From Acytostelium subglobosum LB1 (lineage: Eukaryota; Evosea; Eumycetozoa; Acytosteliales; Acytosteliaceae): DNA of 64,000 nucleotides. The notes beneath the pieces were generated by a model, which was not told where the DNA came from, made no database searches, and saw only the letters and a program-made list of their open reading frames with translations. The number at the start of each line of letters is the position of its first letter. The first letter of the stretch is position 1. The stretch spans positions 1,697,396-1,761,395 of the forward strand of contig NW_012236531.1 in the NCBI RefSeq assembly GCF_000787575.1, in the 5' to 3' direction. Position numbers and translations under genes: made by a program. Positions 1-12,449 of the stretch are shown here, one piece after another.

Positions 1-2822
1 CCTGTGGAGTAGTGCATGTACGTCTTGAGCTTCTTGTCCTCCTCCTCACGTACCACCATGGCAATCTTGGCGTGAGTCTTTAGACCAACAATGCCGTAGA
101 TCACGTTACAACCCGCCTGTTGAAGCTGTTCTGCATACTTTTTGTTCTGTACCTCGTCTCCACTCGCCTTAAGATCCACAAGTACATGGACATCCTTGTC
201 GCGCGAAGCAGCTTCACACAGAGCTCCAATCAATTGTGAATTGGGGTTGGTCCTATAAATCGATATCTTTATAGTCTTTACATGTGGATCCTTCACTGAG
301 CTCTCAATGAAGAGTTGGACACTGGTATATGTGTGATTGAGTTAGTATGTTGGACAATCTATCAATAATTCAACCATGGACATACCTGCTATTGAAGCTG
401 ACGTAGGGTAGTTTGACCAGGAGGTCACCATTCCTTATTGTACTGAATATGTCTTGGGAAGTTAATCGATTGTGGGTGTGTGGTACCCATGGTTCAAACT
501 GTGAGTTGAGTGTGAGTACAAACGCCTATAAAATAATGGCCACATTGAATGAGTTAACATACTTTGAGATGGGGCAGGTCCACCTGGCACAACTCGAATA
601 GATCAGAGAGGCCAAGGAGACCATCGATGGTGAACAAGTCGCCCTCGTCCAGTTTTAGATGTGTGGATAAGGTGTCGATGATGTCCTTGGACATTGAGGC
701 TGAGACCTCAAGACGAACCATTGGCGCAAATTTGCATTTGTGGATCTCGGTCTCGATGTGCTCTCTCAGGTCTTTGGCCTTCTTTTCGTTCAGCTTCAGG
801 TCGTTATGACGCGTGACCCTGAACAGCGCCTGTTCCAATATCTTGGTGTTTGGGAACAGTGTGTCCAAGTTGGCCAGGATGATCTCTTCCATCGGTATAT
901 AACTATAGTTGGATCGTTGTGAGATAGGATAGAAGCGAGATAGTGTCTTGGGTACGGTGACACAACCGAATCTGGTGTCGCCATTTTCGAGCTTGAGACT
1001 GACGGCGATATTCAAACTGAGGTTGTTAAGATTGGGGAATGGATGTCCAGCATCAACCACCAGCGGTGTTATCAATGGGAACATTTGCAAGAAGTATTCA
1101 CTCAACTTCTGCTTCTCCTCGTTGTTCAAGTCATTGTATCTGTTAATTGATTGAGTTTGTTAGACCTCAAGTGACTTGGACAATGATCTGTGGTCTATGG
1201 GAAGCATACTTAAGAATGGATATATTGTTGGCAAGCTGGGGCAACAGGACATCATTGAACAGTTTGTAGGCGACGTTGATCAAGTCTCTAGTTGTACTAC
1301 GCACAATGGCGATGTAGCTATCCTCGGACTTCAATGACTTGCAAGTTGGGATGAAATCACTTCTCAGCTAGAATGACATGCGGCGTTAGGATGAATGAAT
1401 GAATGAGTGAAAGAATGAATGTAGACTCGATGGATACCTTTTGAGCTCGTTTGCAAAAGTACACGTCGATGTTTTGTAAGGCGATGGCCAAGAACCTGAT
1501 CCTTTCCAACTCTGGATGGGACTTGATGTGTGCCTCGTTCAGGATGCGGTTGAAGTAGATGAGCTCGGCCAACTCGCGACTGAACAATCTGCTGAGTTGG
1601 AGAATCTTGGGGTCCAAAGGGATGTCTTCCACTGGCATTAGCTGACCAGAGGAGGAGGAGGCCTGTTGATCTTCGTCTGTGACCTTGGACAGCTGTAGGC
1701 TGGAGATAATGTTGAACTTGTCGTTGGGCAATGGCGAGTTCTCAACCAGTTGTTGAGGACAAGAGATGAACAGTTGGTCGACATTGAACGATGAGGTCGA
1801 GGGGAAGGCCGACAGATGAGTCGTGCCGCCCGATGGGGTTGTCAACTGCGCGAAGGAGGAGACGACATCTCCATACAGTTTGAGAATGGGAGAGCCATAC
1901 GAGGGAACTACCAAGTAATCCTTGTGGCTTAACACTTGCAGATGGGCAGCTTCTGGGAGTTGGTTGCAGTTGGGCGGGGGGACGGAACTGGTATTTTTGG
2001 CGTTACTTGGCCCTTCATGATGGCACGTGCCTGGTCGAACTTTGCCAAGGTAACTTTCGGCAATCACCAGTCCAGGTAAGTTACCACTGACTCCGTTTCC
2101 CAGGGATGGAGGCACAGATGCAGGTGATTGCAAGACCTGCTGAGGGCAAGCCGGACCACCATTGACATTTGCTGTCTCATCCTCAAGCTCCAATTCAGAA
2201 ATTAAAATAGAACCTTAATAGGTGATGAAGAGAGAGAGTATTATAGTTGTTAGTCAATCAACACTATTGTATGTTCTTCCTTGTGTACCAACTTACTGCA
2301 AGAGTTCTTCAAATTGTTTTCATACTTTAGATCACCTTGTATCTTGGATAAAGGTATTTCTTCAAAATTATTCATAGAACCTATAAATATATATGATTAG
2401 GGAGAGTCTATTAGTACATATACATTGTAAAATGTTGAGGAGCCATCAATCTAATTTACTTACAATCGCTAGGACTCTGTTGAGGTACCAACGACGTCTT
2501 GTATTTACTCAATGATAAATCATCAATCATCGGATCAGCTGGAGCATCAGCATCATTACATATATGACTTCCCAATTGTGGTTGATCCCAGTGGCGAGGA
2601 ACAACCAGATCATCAATCATTTCATCGGACGAACGTACAAATGGTGGCTCAGAAAAATAGCTCATTGCTTCTTCATAATTACTATCTAATTCTAAGATTG
2701 AAGTATATATAACAAAGTAAGTGTATGTTAGTATTGTATGTATGTATGATTGATTGAATGATTGAGTATGTTGATTGATTGAGGGAGGACATACCACGAT
2801 GTTTTGCTTGTTCAGTTACCAT
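1..2822 (-). CDS. ppk1: Polyphosphate kinase 1 (PPK1), 3' end cut by window edge
   Basis: Makes inorganic polyphosphate from ATP; the family is bacterial, and dictyostelids carry a PPK1 with a long N-terminal extension. Exons read by eye on the minus strand: 2822-2795, 2691-2464, 2380-2297, 2213-1438, 1367-1210, 1139-563, 498-386 and 321-1, all joining in frame (about 760 residues so far). The start is the ATG at 2822 (MVTEQAKHR). The first ~290 residues are low-complexity, acidic and Pro/Ser-rich. The PPK core then begins with FSRELAELIYFNRILNEAH and continues through FRVTRHNDLKLNEKKAKDL and YVSFNSSVQLFIE. Both active-site histidines are visible, in GLKTHAK (the autophosphorylated position in bacterial PPK1) and YMHYSTG near the window edge. 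The C-terminal domain is missing. It is divergent from the FNIP gene starting at 3152. Confidence 0.93.
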
Positions 2823-3151
2823 TGTTCTAATACTAATCTTAAAGTTGTAAATTGTTATATGTATGTTATTATAGTTATAATTGTTGTGGGTATGTCTTGA
2901 GTCCTATGAATAGGGCGAACTTTACTAAAGTTAAGGTGAAGTCAAGAAGTGTTGAATTACCCACCACACTGTTTAATTAAAACAAATGTAATTGCCCCCT
3001 AAAAGGTGAATGTGTGAGTTGATCAAAGAAAGAGTAGAGAACACCACCACACGCAAATGTCTCTTCACCTACCCCCACCGGGATTCCACAGGGGAGACCA
3101 AGCAATGATCATATGTTCTTTTGATCAAAATATGAAGTTCATTCATTCAAG
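2823..3151. promoter_or_regulatory. Divergent promoter region of ppk1 and FNIP gene 1
   Basis: This 329-base AT-rich gap lies between two divergent start codons. It holds A/T runs and, at about 3060-3100, a C-rich patch (ctacccccacc, then a short G/C-rich inverted stretch) that stands out from the surroundings. C/A-rich boxes like this resemble the G-boxes of dictyostelid developmental promoters, but I infer that from composition only. No gene seen. Confidence 0.4.
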
Positions 3152-4846
3152 ATGGAGATACTACCACATACATTATTGAGAGAGATAGTATCACATTTGG
3201 ATAGAAACATTGATAGGTTGGTATTGTCGTTGGTGTGTAGACGGTTGTATGAACATCGATTCAAATATCTACACTTGAATGTTGAGCATAGACCCTTTGA
3301 AGAATACAAACATCTTCAATCATACCATCCACTCCTACTCAACATCACTCAATTGATGAAGAGAGTCTACATATTCACCAATGAACAGTTCAAAGATCGC
3401 AAAGGTTACGATGTATACCTCAATGTTGGTATGTATTTGATCAATCATTCAATCAACTACATTGACTGACCAATCAATCAATCATTAGATGGTATGGACA
3501 AGAATAGTTATAGTACATTGTGCGAACAGGTGTTGAGTATAGCTAGTATTGAATCTATTGTGTTTGAGGACTATCCTCTTAAACAGTTTGGTCATTCATT
3601 CTGGTTGGATATCAATGATATGTTGTTGGCGTTAAGTCAACGATCACATCCAAACAACAACAACAACAACCTTGGCGTCAGGGTATCATACAACAAAGTG
3701 TCTGATCCTGAGCGATTGCCATCAACACTACATCTATCACGAATGAGCATTCACTATGTTGAGAGCAACACATTCAGCTCTGATCATATACCAAGCACAT
3801 TGACTCATCTATCCATCAATGGTTTGATCAACAAACCGTTGGACTTTATCCTACCACAGTCGCTTAGGACCTTGGACCTTTCAGGAGCTTACAATTGGAA
3901 CCAACCAATGGCGCCAGGTGGTCTACCTGCACGTCTGGAGATTATCCGTTTTGGTCATTCATTCGATCAGCCTATCCAGAAAGGTGCCCTGCCCTCAACT
4001 ATCAAGGATGTCTCCTTTGGTGATATGTTTGATCAACCATTGAGTGGAGATAACTTACCACCTGCTCTTACTAAGCTCGGACTTGGCGAATGTTCATTCA
4101 GACATAGGCTCACCGGTTTGCCTGTTAGTCTGGTCGACTTGTCGTTGGGCGCCAACTACAATCATGTGATTGATCATCCCATGTTGGTTCACTTGGCCAC
4201 CAAGTTCTCCAAACCATCGTTGGACAATCTGGTCATGACATATCTAAAGGTGTTGCGATTTATGGTTGTGACAGTGGATACCCTTTCAAAGATCACCTCG
4301 GCTGCCTACCCATGCCTCGAGACTCTAACGACTACATCATTCAACGAGAATAGCAGCCTAGTTGATGTGATTGACCTCTCAAATCTACCATCAACACTTC
4401 TCAATGTTTATATAATGCCAAACATTGCGATCAAGTCCCTTCCAGATAGCGTGGAGAGTATTGTCATCAATGCATTGAGGTATCGCAAGTCAAAGTCTTC
4501 GCCAAGTAGACTGTGCCTCGATCGCATTCCATCTTCGACTAAATATCTCGACCTGAACATCCACGGTCAAAAGCTACATGATATAGTGCCAGTCTCATCA
4601 ACAACTTGGTGGCCACGTAGAGTATCGATCAGGACTGAAGCGATGGATCGTCAAGAGATCATTGATCTATTGGAGCATCAACTTCTAAACACCACGATCA
4701 TCCAACTGTCCATCTACCATCGACCCCAAATCAACCTTCTGCGAATATCACCAACCTTGTTCTTCAGGTACACAACAAACAGTCGAGTTAGTGGAAGTGG
4801 ATTCACAGATGTAGCAACTGTGATTGGATTGTTGACATCCACGTGA
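3152..4846 (+). CDS. F-box-like FNIP-repeat protein (FNIP gene 1)
   Basis: Two exons, 3152-3428 and 3489-4846, with a phase-1 intron, give 544 residues. Residues 1-45 (MEILPHTLLREIVSHLDRN..DRLVLSLVCRRLYEHRFKYL) look like an F-box, which in other proteins binds Skp1 in SCF ubiquitin ligases. The second exon carries FNIP repeats of about 22 residues, for example FDQPIQKGALPSTIKDVSFG followed by DMFDQPLSGDNLPPALTKLG. The tail LLRISPTLFFRY..GSGFTD matches the ends of the other copies. FNIP repeats are presumed substrate-binding; no function is established. It is tail to tail with FNIP gene 2 (53 bases between stops). The end, IGLLTST, has no CaaX box. Confidence 0.9.
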
Positions 4847-4899
4847 ATCAATGAATGAATGACGACACTCTTGTCGGCCTCATTGGAACACAGTGTTTA

Positions 4900-6596
4900 T
4901 TAATGTCCAATGTTCTTGATGAATTGAGCTCGACGAATGTTGTCAATAACGACGAACTCACATGTTGTAATGTCATTGTAATTGATACGAAGGAACACAG
5001 TCTCTGAGATACGAAGGAGCTTGAAACAATACTCTTTGTAGAATGTATGGCTCTCCAACTTTACGACGGACTTGGGTATCTGGTGAAGGAATTCATCAAC
5101 GTTGGTGCAATATGTTAGATTGAGTGATCGGAGTGTTGGAGGCAATGACTCTGGTTGGATATGGTAATGGAAGGCATGAATGTGTAGTGATGTTATGCTT
5201 GGTGGGAGGTCACCAGGTAGTATTGGGATGTTGTAATCAATGAGTGAGAGTGACAATAATGATGATGGCCATATTTGTGAAGACTCTAGAGTGAAAGTGT
5301 CCCTGGATCGTCCACAATTGATGAATAGGTTGTCCAATGGTGTATGAGCGAATGAAGTGATCGGTCCGTTTGGTGCAATGTGTAGAGATCGAAGTGTTGA
5401 GGGTAGCGTGCTAAGGTCATTCTCCTCCAGAGGTCGCGTCTCTTTGAACTTTTCAATCTTGAGTTCCTCGAGTGAAGGGAAGGAGTAAGAGATGATTGCC
5501 GCAAGACTAGAGTATGGCATCTCTGCGAATAATAGTTCCTTGAGGTGAGGAAATATGTTGGGTCGCGAGTAGAGGGTGGTGTCAGACATTCCTATCACAT
5601 GATTGTTATAGTTGGGCATTGACAGTTTTGTGACTGTTGTTGGGAGGTTGGGCAATGGGTGACGGTAGACTGAGCCTTGGAATACAAGTTGAAGTAGTGA
5701 TGGAGGTAGTGTATCACGATCCAGTGGATGATTAAATGCCATGTTTAACTCGAGTCGTGTGAGTGACTCTGGTAGATTGCTCCTGGATAATGGTTGATTA
5801 AAGTATTGGCCAAAGATGATTGTATCCAACTTTGACGGTAGGGTTCCTGGGGTAATTGGATGGTTCCATTTGGAGAGTCCGAGGTCCAATGTCTTTAGAC
5901 CAACTGGTAACACATTGTCCAGTCTACCTGTGATCACATCGCCGGCGATAGTCAAATGTACGAGTGTCTTTGGGAGCATATTTGGTGCCCATTGCCATCC
6001 AAGTGGCGAATGGATATCCAATGATTTCAAGGGTAGGTTTTTGAGGGCTGACGATGGTGATGGTTTCATTTCGAGTTGAACCTTTATATTGGTGATTGGC
6101 CTATCCTTATACAAATCAATTATCTCATTAACATCATCAATGATCGCTTCTTTACTAATCTTTATAAGTACATAATTGATGCTGTTCAATGACTTTAGAT
6201 CATTCTTCCAATTCTTATTTGTACCTATTGATGATAATGATGATCAAAATGTTAGTTTGTGTCTTGAATCACGTGACATCACAATAGATATGGCTTACAA
6301 ACATCATAATCTAGGTCAAAGTATTGTGCTTGGAATGAGGACTTTGTGTGGATAAAGACTGATTTTGGCTCTTTGTTGATTGATTGAATCAGTTGTTCAT
6401 ATGATCTCATTGATGTGTTGAGTTGGTGTTGTTGACTTGTTGACTTTTGGGCCATTCCTTTGCCAACAAAGTATAGATATGAAAGACGCCAATCAAACAA
6501 TCTCTTACAACACAATGACATCATCAAACGATCCAAGTCCTCATCTAAACAATCGACAAGTACTCTCAATACAGTAAGAGGTAGTATATCTAACAT
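4900..6596 (-). CDS. F-box-like FNIP-repeat protein (FNIP gene 2)
   Basis: Exons 6596-6299 and 6224-4900 join in phase 1 to 540 residues. The N-terminus reads MLDILPLTVLRVLVDCLDED, then DRLMMSLCCKRLFDWRLSYL, the DRL form of the F-box-like signature. Repeats such as WNHPITPGTLPSKLDTIIFG and YFNQPLSRSNLPESLTRLEL fill the middle. The C-terminal module is LLRISETVFLRINYNDITTC, ending in FIKNIGH. There is no CaaX motif. It converges on FNIP gene 1. The relic at 6664-7290 lies directly upstream on the same strand, so this pair may come from a tandem duplication. Confidence 0.9.
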
Positions 6597-6663
6597 TGTG
6601 TGTGTATCTGTATTTGTATCTGTATTTGTTCTGACGAGAATGAACCGTCAAAATTGAATCAAA

Positions 6664-7290
6664 TCAATCTTTCACAGGTCCATCTTGGAAGTTTCCAATT
6701 TCCGGATCGGGTGGCTGACTAACTAATGGTGCACAGTGACTTGCCAGGTGGTGATATCCAGATCTTTTCACCAAGTTGTTGAAGATATTCAGCGGTGACG
6801 TAACGTCTTGAAATATCAATGAAGCCAGATATTGATAAGTCTGACACATCTCCTCCTTTTCTGTCTCTTTCCAAAGAGTCTGGAAACAGATCACCAAGAA
6901 TACATGATCTGATTATCCTTGAGAAGGCGAGAATGATTGACTGAGGAAGGAGGGCGATCCTCAACTCTGTAACTCATGTTGGTATTCGACGAAGATTGTC
7001 AAACACATACTTTGTTTGATGGATTATTGATGATTCATATGAAGAGTGTACTAAATTGATTGATCGAATGGTATCTTGTAATCCAAATTGTTGCTGGTGT
7101 TGTAGAGATTCTGATGAAGCTTGAATTATTTCAATGATTGAGGTATATTGAACAATACGATTCCTATGCCAGCGATTTGATTGATGGTGGAATTGATGGG
7201 CCAAGTGGATACCGGTAATTCTTACTGAGTTTCATGAAGTTAAGGCTAAGTTCCTCAAGATCATTGGGTAGTCGAATTGGAATGTTAGAT
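6664..7290 (-). pseudogene. Degenerate FNIP-gene relic
   Basis: Fragments of the FNIP pattern occur in different frames of the minus strand without a continuous reading frame or an F-box exon. At about 7290-7190 a frame reads LPNDLEELSLNF..NYRYPLGPSIPPSIKSLA and then stops. Just downstream another frame reads IGIVLFNIPQSLK, and at about 6965-6890 come LLPQSIILAFS and LFPDSLE. These resemble LPxSLxxLxFG spacing. The stretch sits between two intact FNIP genes on the same strand, where a decayed tandem copy is expected. The 5' boundary is uncertain (it may extend to about 7430). It could instead be unrelated non-coding DNA with chance similarity. Confidence 0.5.
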
Positions 7291-7520
7291 GGCGGCAACA
7301 TTCTAAAGCCCTCTATCTCTATCTGTATCTGTATGAATGTAGAGTTGAGTTCCGAAGATATTTTGGTGAGAATTAATCAATGCATGGATGATTCCTCGAC
7401 CAATCACTCTTTATATGCCTTTGTGGACACTTAACGAGTTACTTGATGCCAAGGACATACATTCAATCAAAGAGAATGATATCATAGACTCATCATTACT
7501 CATACCCCTTTGCCACTACC

Positions 7521-9153
7521 TTACATAACAAGACAATTTATTGATTTCTTCTTCTTTAGAGGATCTAATTGTGTCTTTGATGGGATGATATCTTCGTTGT
7601 TGTAGCTGGAGATCCCCCATTTAGACATGTCCTCATCCAACTTGAGGTACAAAGTGTCTGTGAGTCTATAATATTGTAAACATACAACTCCATAAATATT
7701 GTAACTTAGTCGTACAATATTCAATGGTAGATTGGTTCTTGAAGGTAGTACCAATATATATCTAGTGCTTGAAATTGTCAATGATCTGATTGAACTTGGC
7801 AGCACTTTGATTACATCAATGTCATGATTGTAGCTTGCCAATGACAAATCTGTAACTGACGATGGTATGTCGCCTGGTTTGAAGAATCCTTGATACCCAT
7901 AAATATACAACTTGTTAACAGAGTGAGGTATCCAATTGCCAAGACTCTTTCGCTGCGGGAACATTGGTGACATATTGATTTGTAGGTGCTCGATATTCTG
8001 TGGCAGCTCGTATGGTCGAGCAAGTTCCAACAGAACATCTCGCAAAGTTGATGGAAGATGTTTGAATACAAGTGATTTTGGTTGATCTTGGAATGAGAAT
8101 ACAGATAGTTTGGTGAGCGAGGGGAATGATTGGGCTGTGATCCTGGCAATAACTTCGCTCCTCACATGAGGTAACAGCATGGTGGTCATGTTGATGAATG
8201 GTTGTGTTGTACAGAATCGTGGATTGATAGAGTTGATTATAATGGTGCGCAGAGATGTGCATGATATGAGTGAGTCATACTCGACACCAATGGATAGATG
8301 GGTGACTTGAGGCGGGAGGTCATATGGCAGTAGGTAATAATCTAGCATTATACTCTCTAGTCTAGGTGGTAGGGCACTAGGTGTGATAGGTTTGTTCCAG
8401 AAATTTGAATTGTTCTTGGACAGACATCTTAGTGTGTCGGGTAAGACATGATCCAGTGTACCATCAAAGTCACCAGTGATAATGAGTGATTCCAATCTCT
8501 CTGGAAGTGAGTTTGGTACGATTGTACTATGTGTCTCGTCAAATCCGACTGTTAGCTCATTAATTGGAGTGTCTGGCGGTGGTAGTCTACAAGCTGGTGC
8601 ATTATAAACGAACTTTAAATGACTTGCTCTTTCTGCCACCTCTTTCAAATCACTCCAGAACTTTGCTGTGAACTGATGTTCATCATCATCACTAAGCCAC
8701 ACTCTCTGAACCTGGCCTGCCCTGGTCATAAAGTCCTCCTTCCAACTATCGATCATACTTCCTTCTCCATCTCCTAATCAAGTATGTATTGTGTCAGTCA
8801 CGATCAACCAATCAACCAATCAATCAAAGGATGTACATACCAACAATGAAGTGCTTTTTGGGATCATAGATATCATCAATGGGCATTGCACTATATATTG
8901 TAGCAGTGTAGAGGATTGATTTGTTTATGACATCATCAAGTATTATCTGTTTATATGATTGTAGATGTAGTCTTGATGATCCATTTACAAGTCCATAATT
9001 TATATAATGCAACCATTGTTTATGATCAAAGCAAAGATACTTTAGTCTTTCACTAAACAATCGTTTACAAACCAATGTAAACCTTATTCTATCAAAATTA
9101 TCATCTATTAATGTAACTATATATTGTATTATCCTCAAAGGTAATGTATCCAT
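7521..9153 (-). CDS. F-box-like FNIP protein with CaaX box CLVM (FNIP gene 3)
   Basis: Exons 9153-8841 and 8773-7521 give 521 residues. The N-terminus is MDTLPLRIIQYIVTLIDDNF, then DRIRFTLVCKRLFSERLKYL, the DRI variant. FNIP repeats are recognisable but looser than in genes 1 and 2 (for example WNKPITPSALPPRLESIMLD). The tail is YRLTDTLYLKLDEDMSKWGI, then a lysine run and the terminus KKKKSINCLVM. C-L-V-M is a canonical CaaX box; a terminal Met favours farnesylation, and the preceding KKKK resembles the polybasic membrane signal of K-Ras. Membrane anchoring of an F-box-like protein is inference. Confidence 0.9.
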
Positions 9154-9250
9154 TATCTTTACAACTTGGAAAAGATTGGAAATGGTCCAATTTTTAAGTT
9201 TTGGACACTTCTGACACTTTCTTCGACTTCACTCATTCACTCCATCAATT

Positions 9251-10502
9251 ATGTCAACAACAGATAACAAGTATCTTTATAATCTTGTCAATCATAAGCT
9301 AACTAGTAACTTACTTGATTGTAAATGGATACCTAATAGTTGTAGAGTGATCACTGTTGGATACAGTGGAGCAAAGTCCAATCTAAAAGGTGACATTAGG
9401 ATATTCCATCTTGATGATGTTGATCCTACGACTCCATCCGCTGCACGTCTTACCCTGTCCAATCAAGTATGTGTATACATACTCAAAGATTGATCAATCA
9501 TATGTACATTATACATGACACTAACTCCTACACTCAAGGGTGAATCATCGTCCAAACTCAGGTGTTGCTCATTCATAAAGGATGAGCAGTTGGCACCATC
9601 AAGACATATGGCTGTTGGTGACTTTGCTGGCAACCTTTCAATTTGGGACATTGACAGATTGGATGTACCAATTAGATCGACAACAATGTCGACGACAGCG
9701 ACGACAACGACAACGACATCAGGTGGAAACATACAATCTCACAATAGTACTGTAAATGCAATTGATTGCTATCAATCATTGATAGCAACAGGTGGACGTG
9801 ATGGATATATTGCGATATGGGATTCAAGAGGACCTCTAAAGACTAGCACACATTCATTCTCACATCAAGTCGATGAGAAGAAGGACTGTTGGTCACTTCT
9901 AATACATGGAACAAACGTACTTGGTGGCTACGAGAATGGTGACCTAGACATCTTTGATCTGCGGACGAATAAGCGACTATCATCAATCAATATGAAATCA
10001 TCAGTATGATCAATCAATCAATCTCACCATTGGGTCATCCACTCACTCATTCACTCATTCATTCATCTACGACTAGGTCACGAGCATATCTTTGAACAAT
10101 CGGTTTGATTATGGAAGTATCATTGTTGGAGGAAATGAATCAACAATGACAACAATGTCATGGTCCAATCAATTATTCACTCAAGTCCATGAACAAAAGG
10201 TAATCCATCCCATCCATCAATGTTTGTACCTAACTAACATCCACTTTACCTACCCTTAGGGATTGAGCAAGTTCATTTGGTCAGCGAGATACTCACCGTT
10301 CAAGTCCAATGTATATTGTACATCAGATAGTGATGGCAATGTATCATTGTATGATGACAAAGTGCTGGTCGATAGGATCAAGATATGTGACTTCCCAGTT
10401 CTACACCTCGATTACAATCAACACAAAGAAGGACTAATGGCTGCCATCTCTCTAAACAGGAAGTTGTCAATAATAATATCACCATACGGTCAATCACTGT
10501 GA
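9251..10502 (+). CDS. wdr92: WDR92/Monad-like WD40 protein
   Basis: Four exons (9251-9466, 9539-10003, 10077-10199, 10260-10502) join in frame to 348 residues, close to the usual ~357 of WDR92. Family landmarks are LLDCKWIPNSCRVITVGYSG, MAVGDFAGNLSIWDIDRLDV, NAIDCYQSLIATGGRDGYIA, KKDCWSLLIHG, LGGYENGDLDIFDLR and the C-terminal PVLHLDYNQHKEGLMAAISL. In other eukaryotes WDR92 (DNAAF10) works with the R2TP/prefoldin-like HSP90 co-chaperone and is needed to assemble axonemal dynein arms. Dictyostelids have no cilia, so here a cytosolic chaperone role is more likely. Repeat 3 contains a low-complexity Thr insert. It ends 28 bases from the stop of the convergent FNIP gene 4. Confidence 0.85.
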
Positions 10503-10530
10503 TTGATTGATCAACCAACCCTTGGGTTTA

Positions 10531-12178
10531 TTAGGAAACACTGCACTTTGAAGGCTCTGTGGAAGTGGGGTCTGCTGGACCCTTGGTATGATTGATGATA
10601 CTGTCATAGATGGTGAAGCCACAATGTGATAGGTCATCATTGAGAAGGAGGAACAGTGTGTCTGTTAATCTATGTAGTCTGGCCAACATTCGTCCATTGA
10701 TGTCCAGAATGTTCAACTCTGTGATTGAGTTGGATGGTGGACGATGAAGTCGTAGTAATTCGCCAGAGATAGTCAACGATCTCAAGGAAGTTGGTAGATG
10801 TTTAAAGTTGATTGGCGCACCGCTATGATATGTCAATGATGTGACCGATGATGGTATATCACCAATCTGTTGAATCTCATCACATTGATTGATTGTCAAT
10901 GATGTGATTGAATCGGAAAGCCAATGTTTGTTCTTCTTCGAACCGAATCCAGGTAATGTACAAAGACTCAACTCCCTCAGTCCGGTGGGGAGTGTGAATG
11001 GTCTGGAGAACTGAAGACTCAGACTTTGGATCGACAATGGTAATGACATCAGATGGATCTTGTCCGCCTTGTCTGTGAATGATCGCACTTGTAGACATGT
11101 GAGCGATGGGAATGACGACCCTGTGATAGTCGCGATCACATTGCTCTGTACTCGTTTGAGGATCAACGTTTTGAGTGATTCATTGATTTGGCTAAAGACA
11201 GGGTTTGGAGACCGAATGATCAGTTTCTTGAGTGATGGAGGACTTGTGATCACGTGGTTGTACTCTGCGCCCAGTGATAGATGTGTGAGATTGTGAATAC
11301 ACTCGAGATCAAGATGATGGTTGTATTGCCTGCCAAGACTAAGTGATTCAAGACCTGAAGGGATGATTCCAGGGGTGATTGGTTGGTTCCATACGTCATC
11401 CATCGTCAACACTTTGAGCCCATCTGGCAACACTCCATCCAAAGTGCCCACAAAGTTGCCTTTGATGTTGAGCACCGTCAATGATATAGGTAGGTCCATT
11501 ATAGTTTGATTGAATGCGGTATGATCGGTTGACGCAACATCTCCATCAAACACTATTGTCAACTCTGTGAATGGTAGACGTGGAAGTGGTGCCATGTTAC
11601 GTCTATTCCATGACCTCTCATTATATGCCAACTGTACATTTGAACCTGATCGCGACAACTTCTCCATTAGAACACTCAGCTCTATCCAGAAGTATGAGCT
11701 GAATGGATAGTCTGACGGTGACATTATCTCAATGCGGCCAATCCTATCATGCATGGATAATATCTCATCTTGCCATATATCCTGCACTGATGTCATTGCT
11801 ACAACAGTCACACAATGTCAGGTCAGTCAGTCTATCAATCAAACGATCATTCAATCAATTATATTACATACACAGGAAGAAGCAATGATCGAATGAGTCG
11901 AGTGGTACAATGTGCATGGGAATAGTGATGAGTGCTGATTGATTCTTCTTGAGTGCGACATCATTGAATATAATCTGTTTGTAAGAGTTGAGATGTGATG
12001 CGATTGAAGTGCTGTTGTACTTTGTTCGTTGTAGAATGAACTGTTGAGTGTTGAAGCTTAAGTACTTCTCTCGCACTTCAAACAATCTCTTACATAACAA
12101 TGTTATCTTGATACGATCTGCATTGTTTGGTATCAATGATACAACCTGTCTAAGTAGAGAGTATGGCCAAATGTCCAT
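10531..12178 (-). CDS. F-box-like FNIP protein with CaaX box CSVS (FNIP gene 4)
   Basis: Exons 12178-11872 and 11798-10531 give 524 residues. The N-terminus is MDIWPYSLLRQVVSLIPNNA, then DRIKITLLCKRLFEVREKYL. Repeat examples are LPDGLKVLTMDDVWNQPITP and PSSVTSLTYHS. The tail reads LHRLTDTLFLLLNDDLSHCG and the protein ends EPSKCSVS. C-S-V-S fits a farnesylation-type CaaX box, though without the lysine run of gene 3. A C-rich element (caccccaccc, about 12300-12309) lies upstream and resembles a dictyostelid G-box. It is convergent with the WDR92-like gene. Confidence 0.9.
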
Positions 12179-12449
12179 CTTTCTCCTTTATCTATATCTG
12201 TTCTTTTTTTTGTCCAATGATTGGATTGAAAGATTCAAAGTGGACCAATCTGACTTGGAATGATTGATCAACATCCCTGGAATCTTTCCTTTGATCAGAC
12301 ACCCCACCCGATCCACACTTCCAATAGGCAACACGTTGCTCCTCGGTCCACTCACTTGTGATCATCAGTTATTCTCTTTTAGAACTTCAAATGATTATAT
12401 AATAATAACATTTTTATTCCTAATTTGGCGATGATTGATTATCGCCTTA

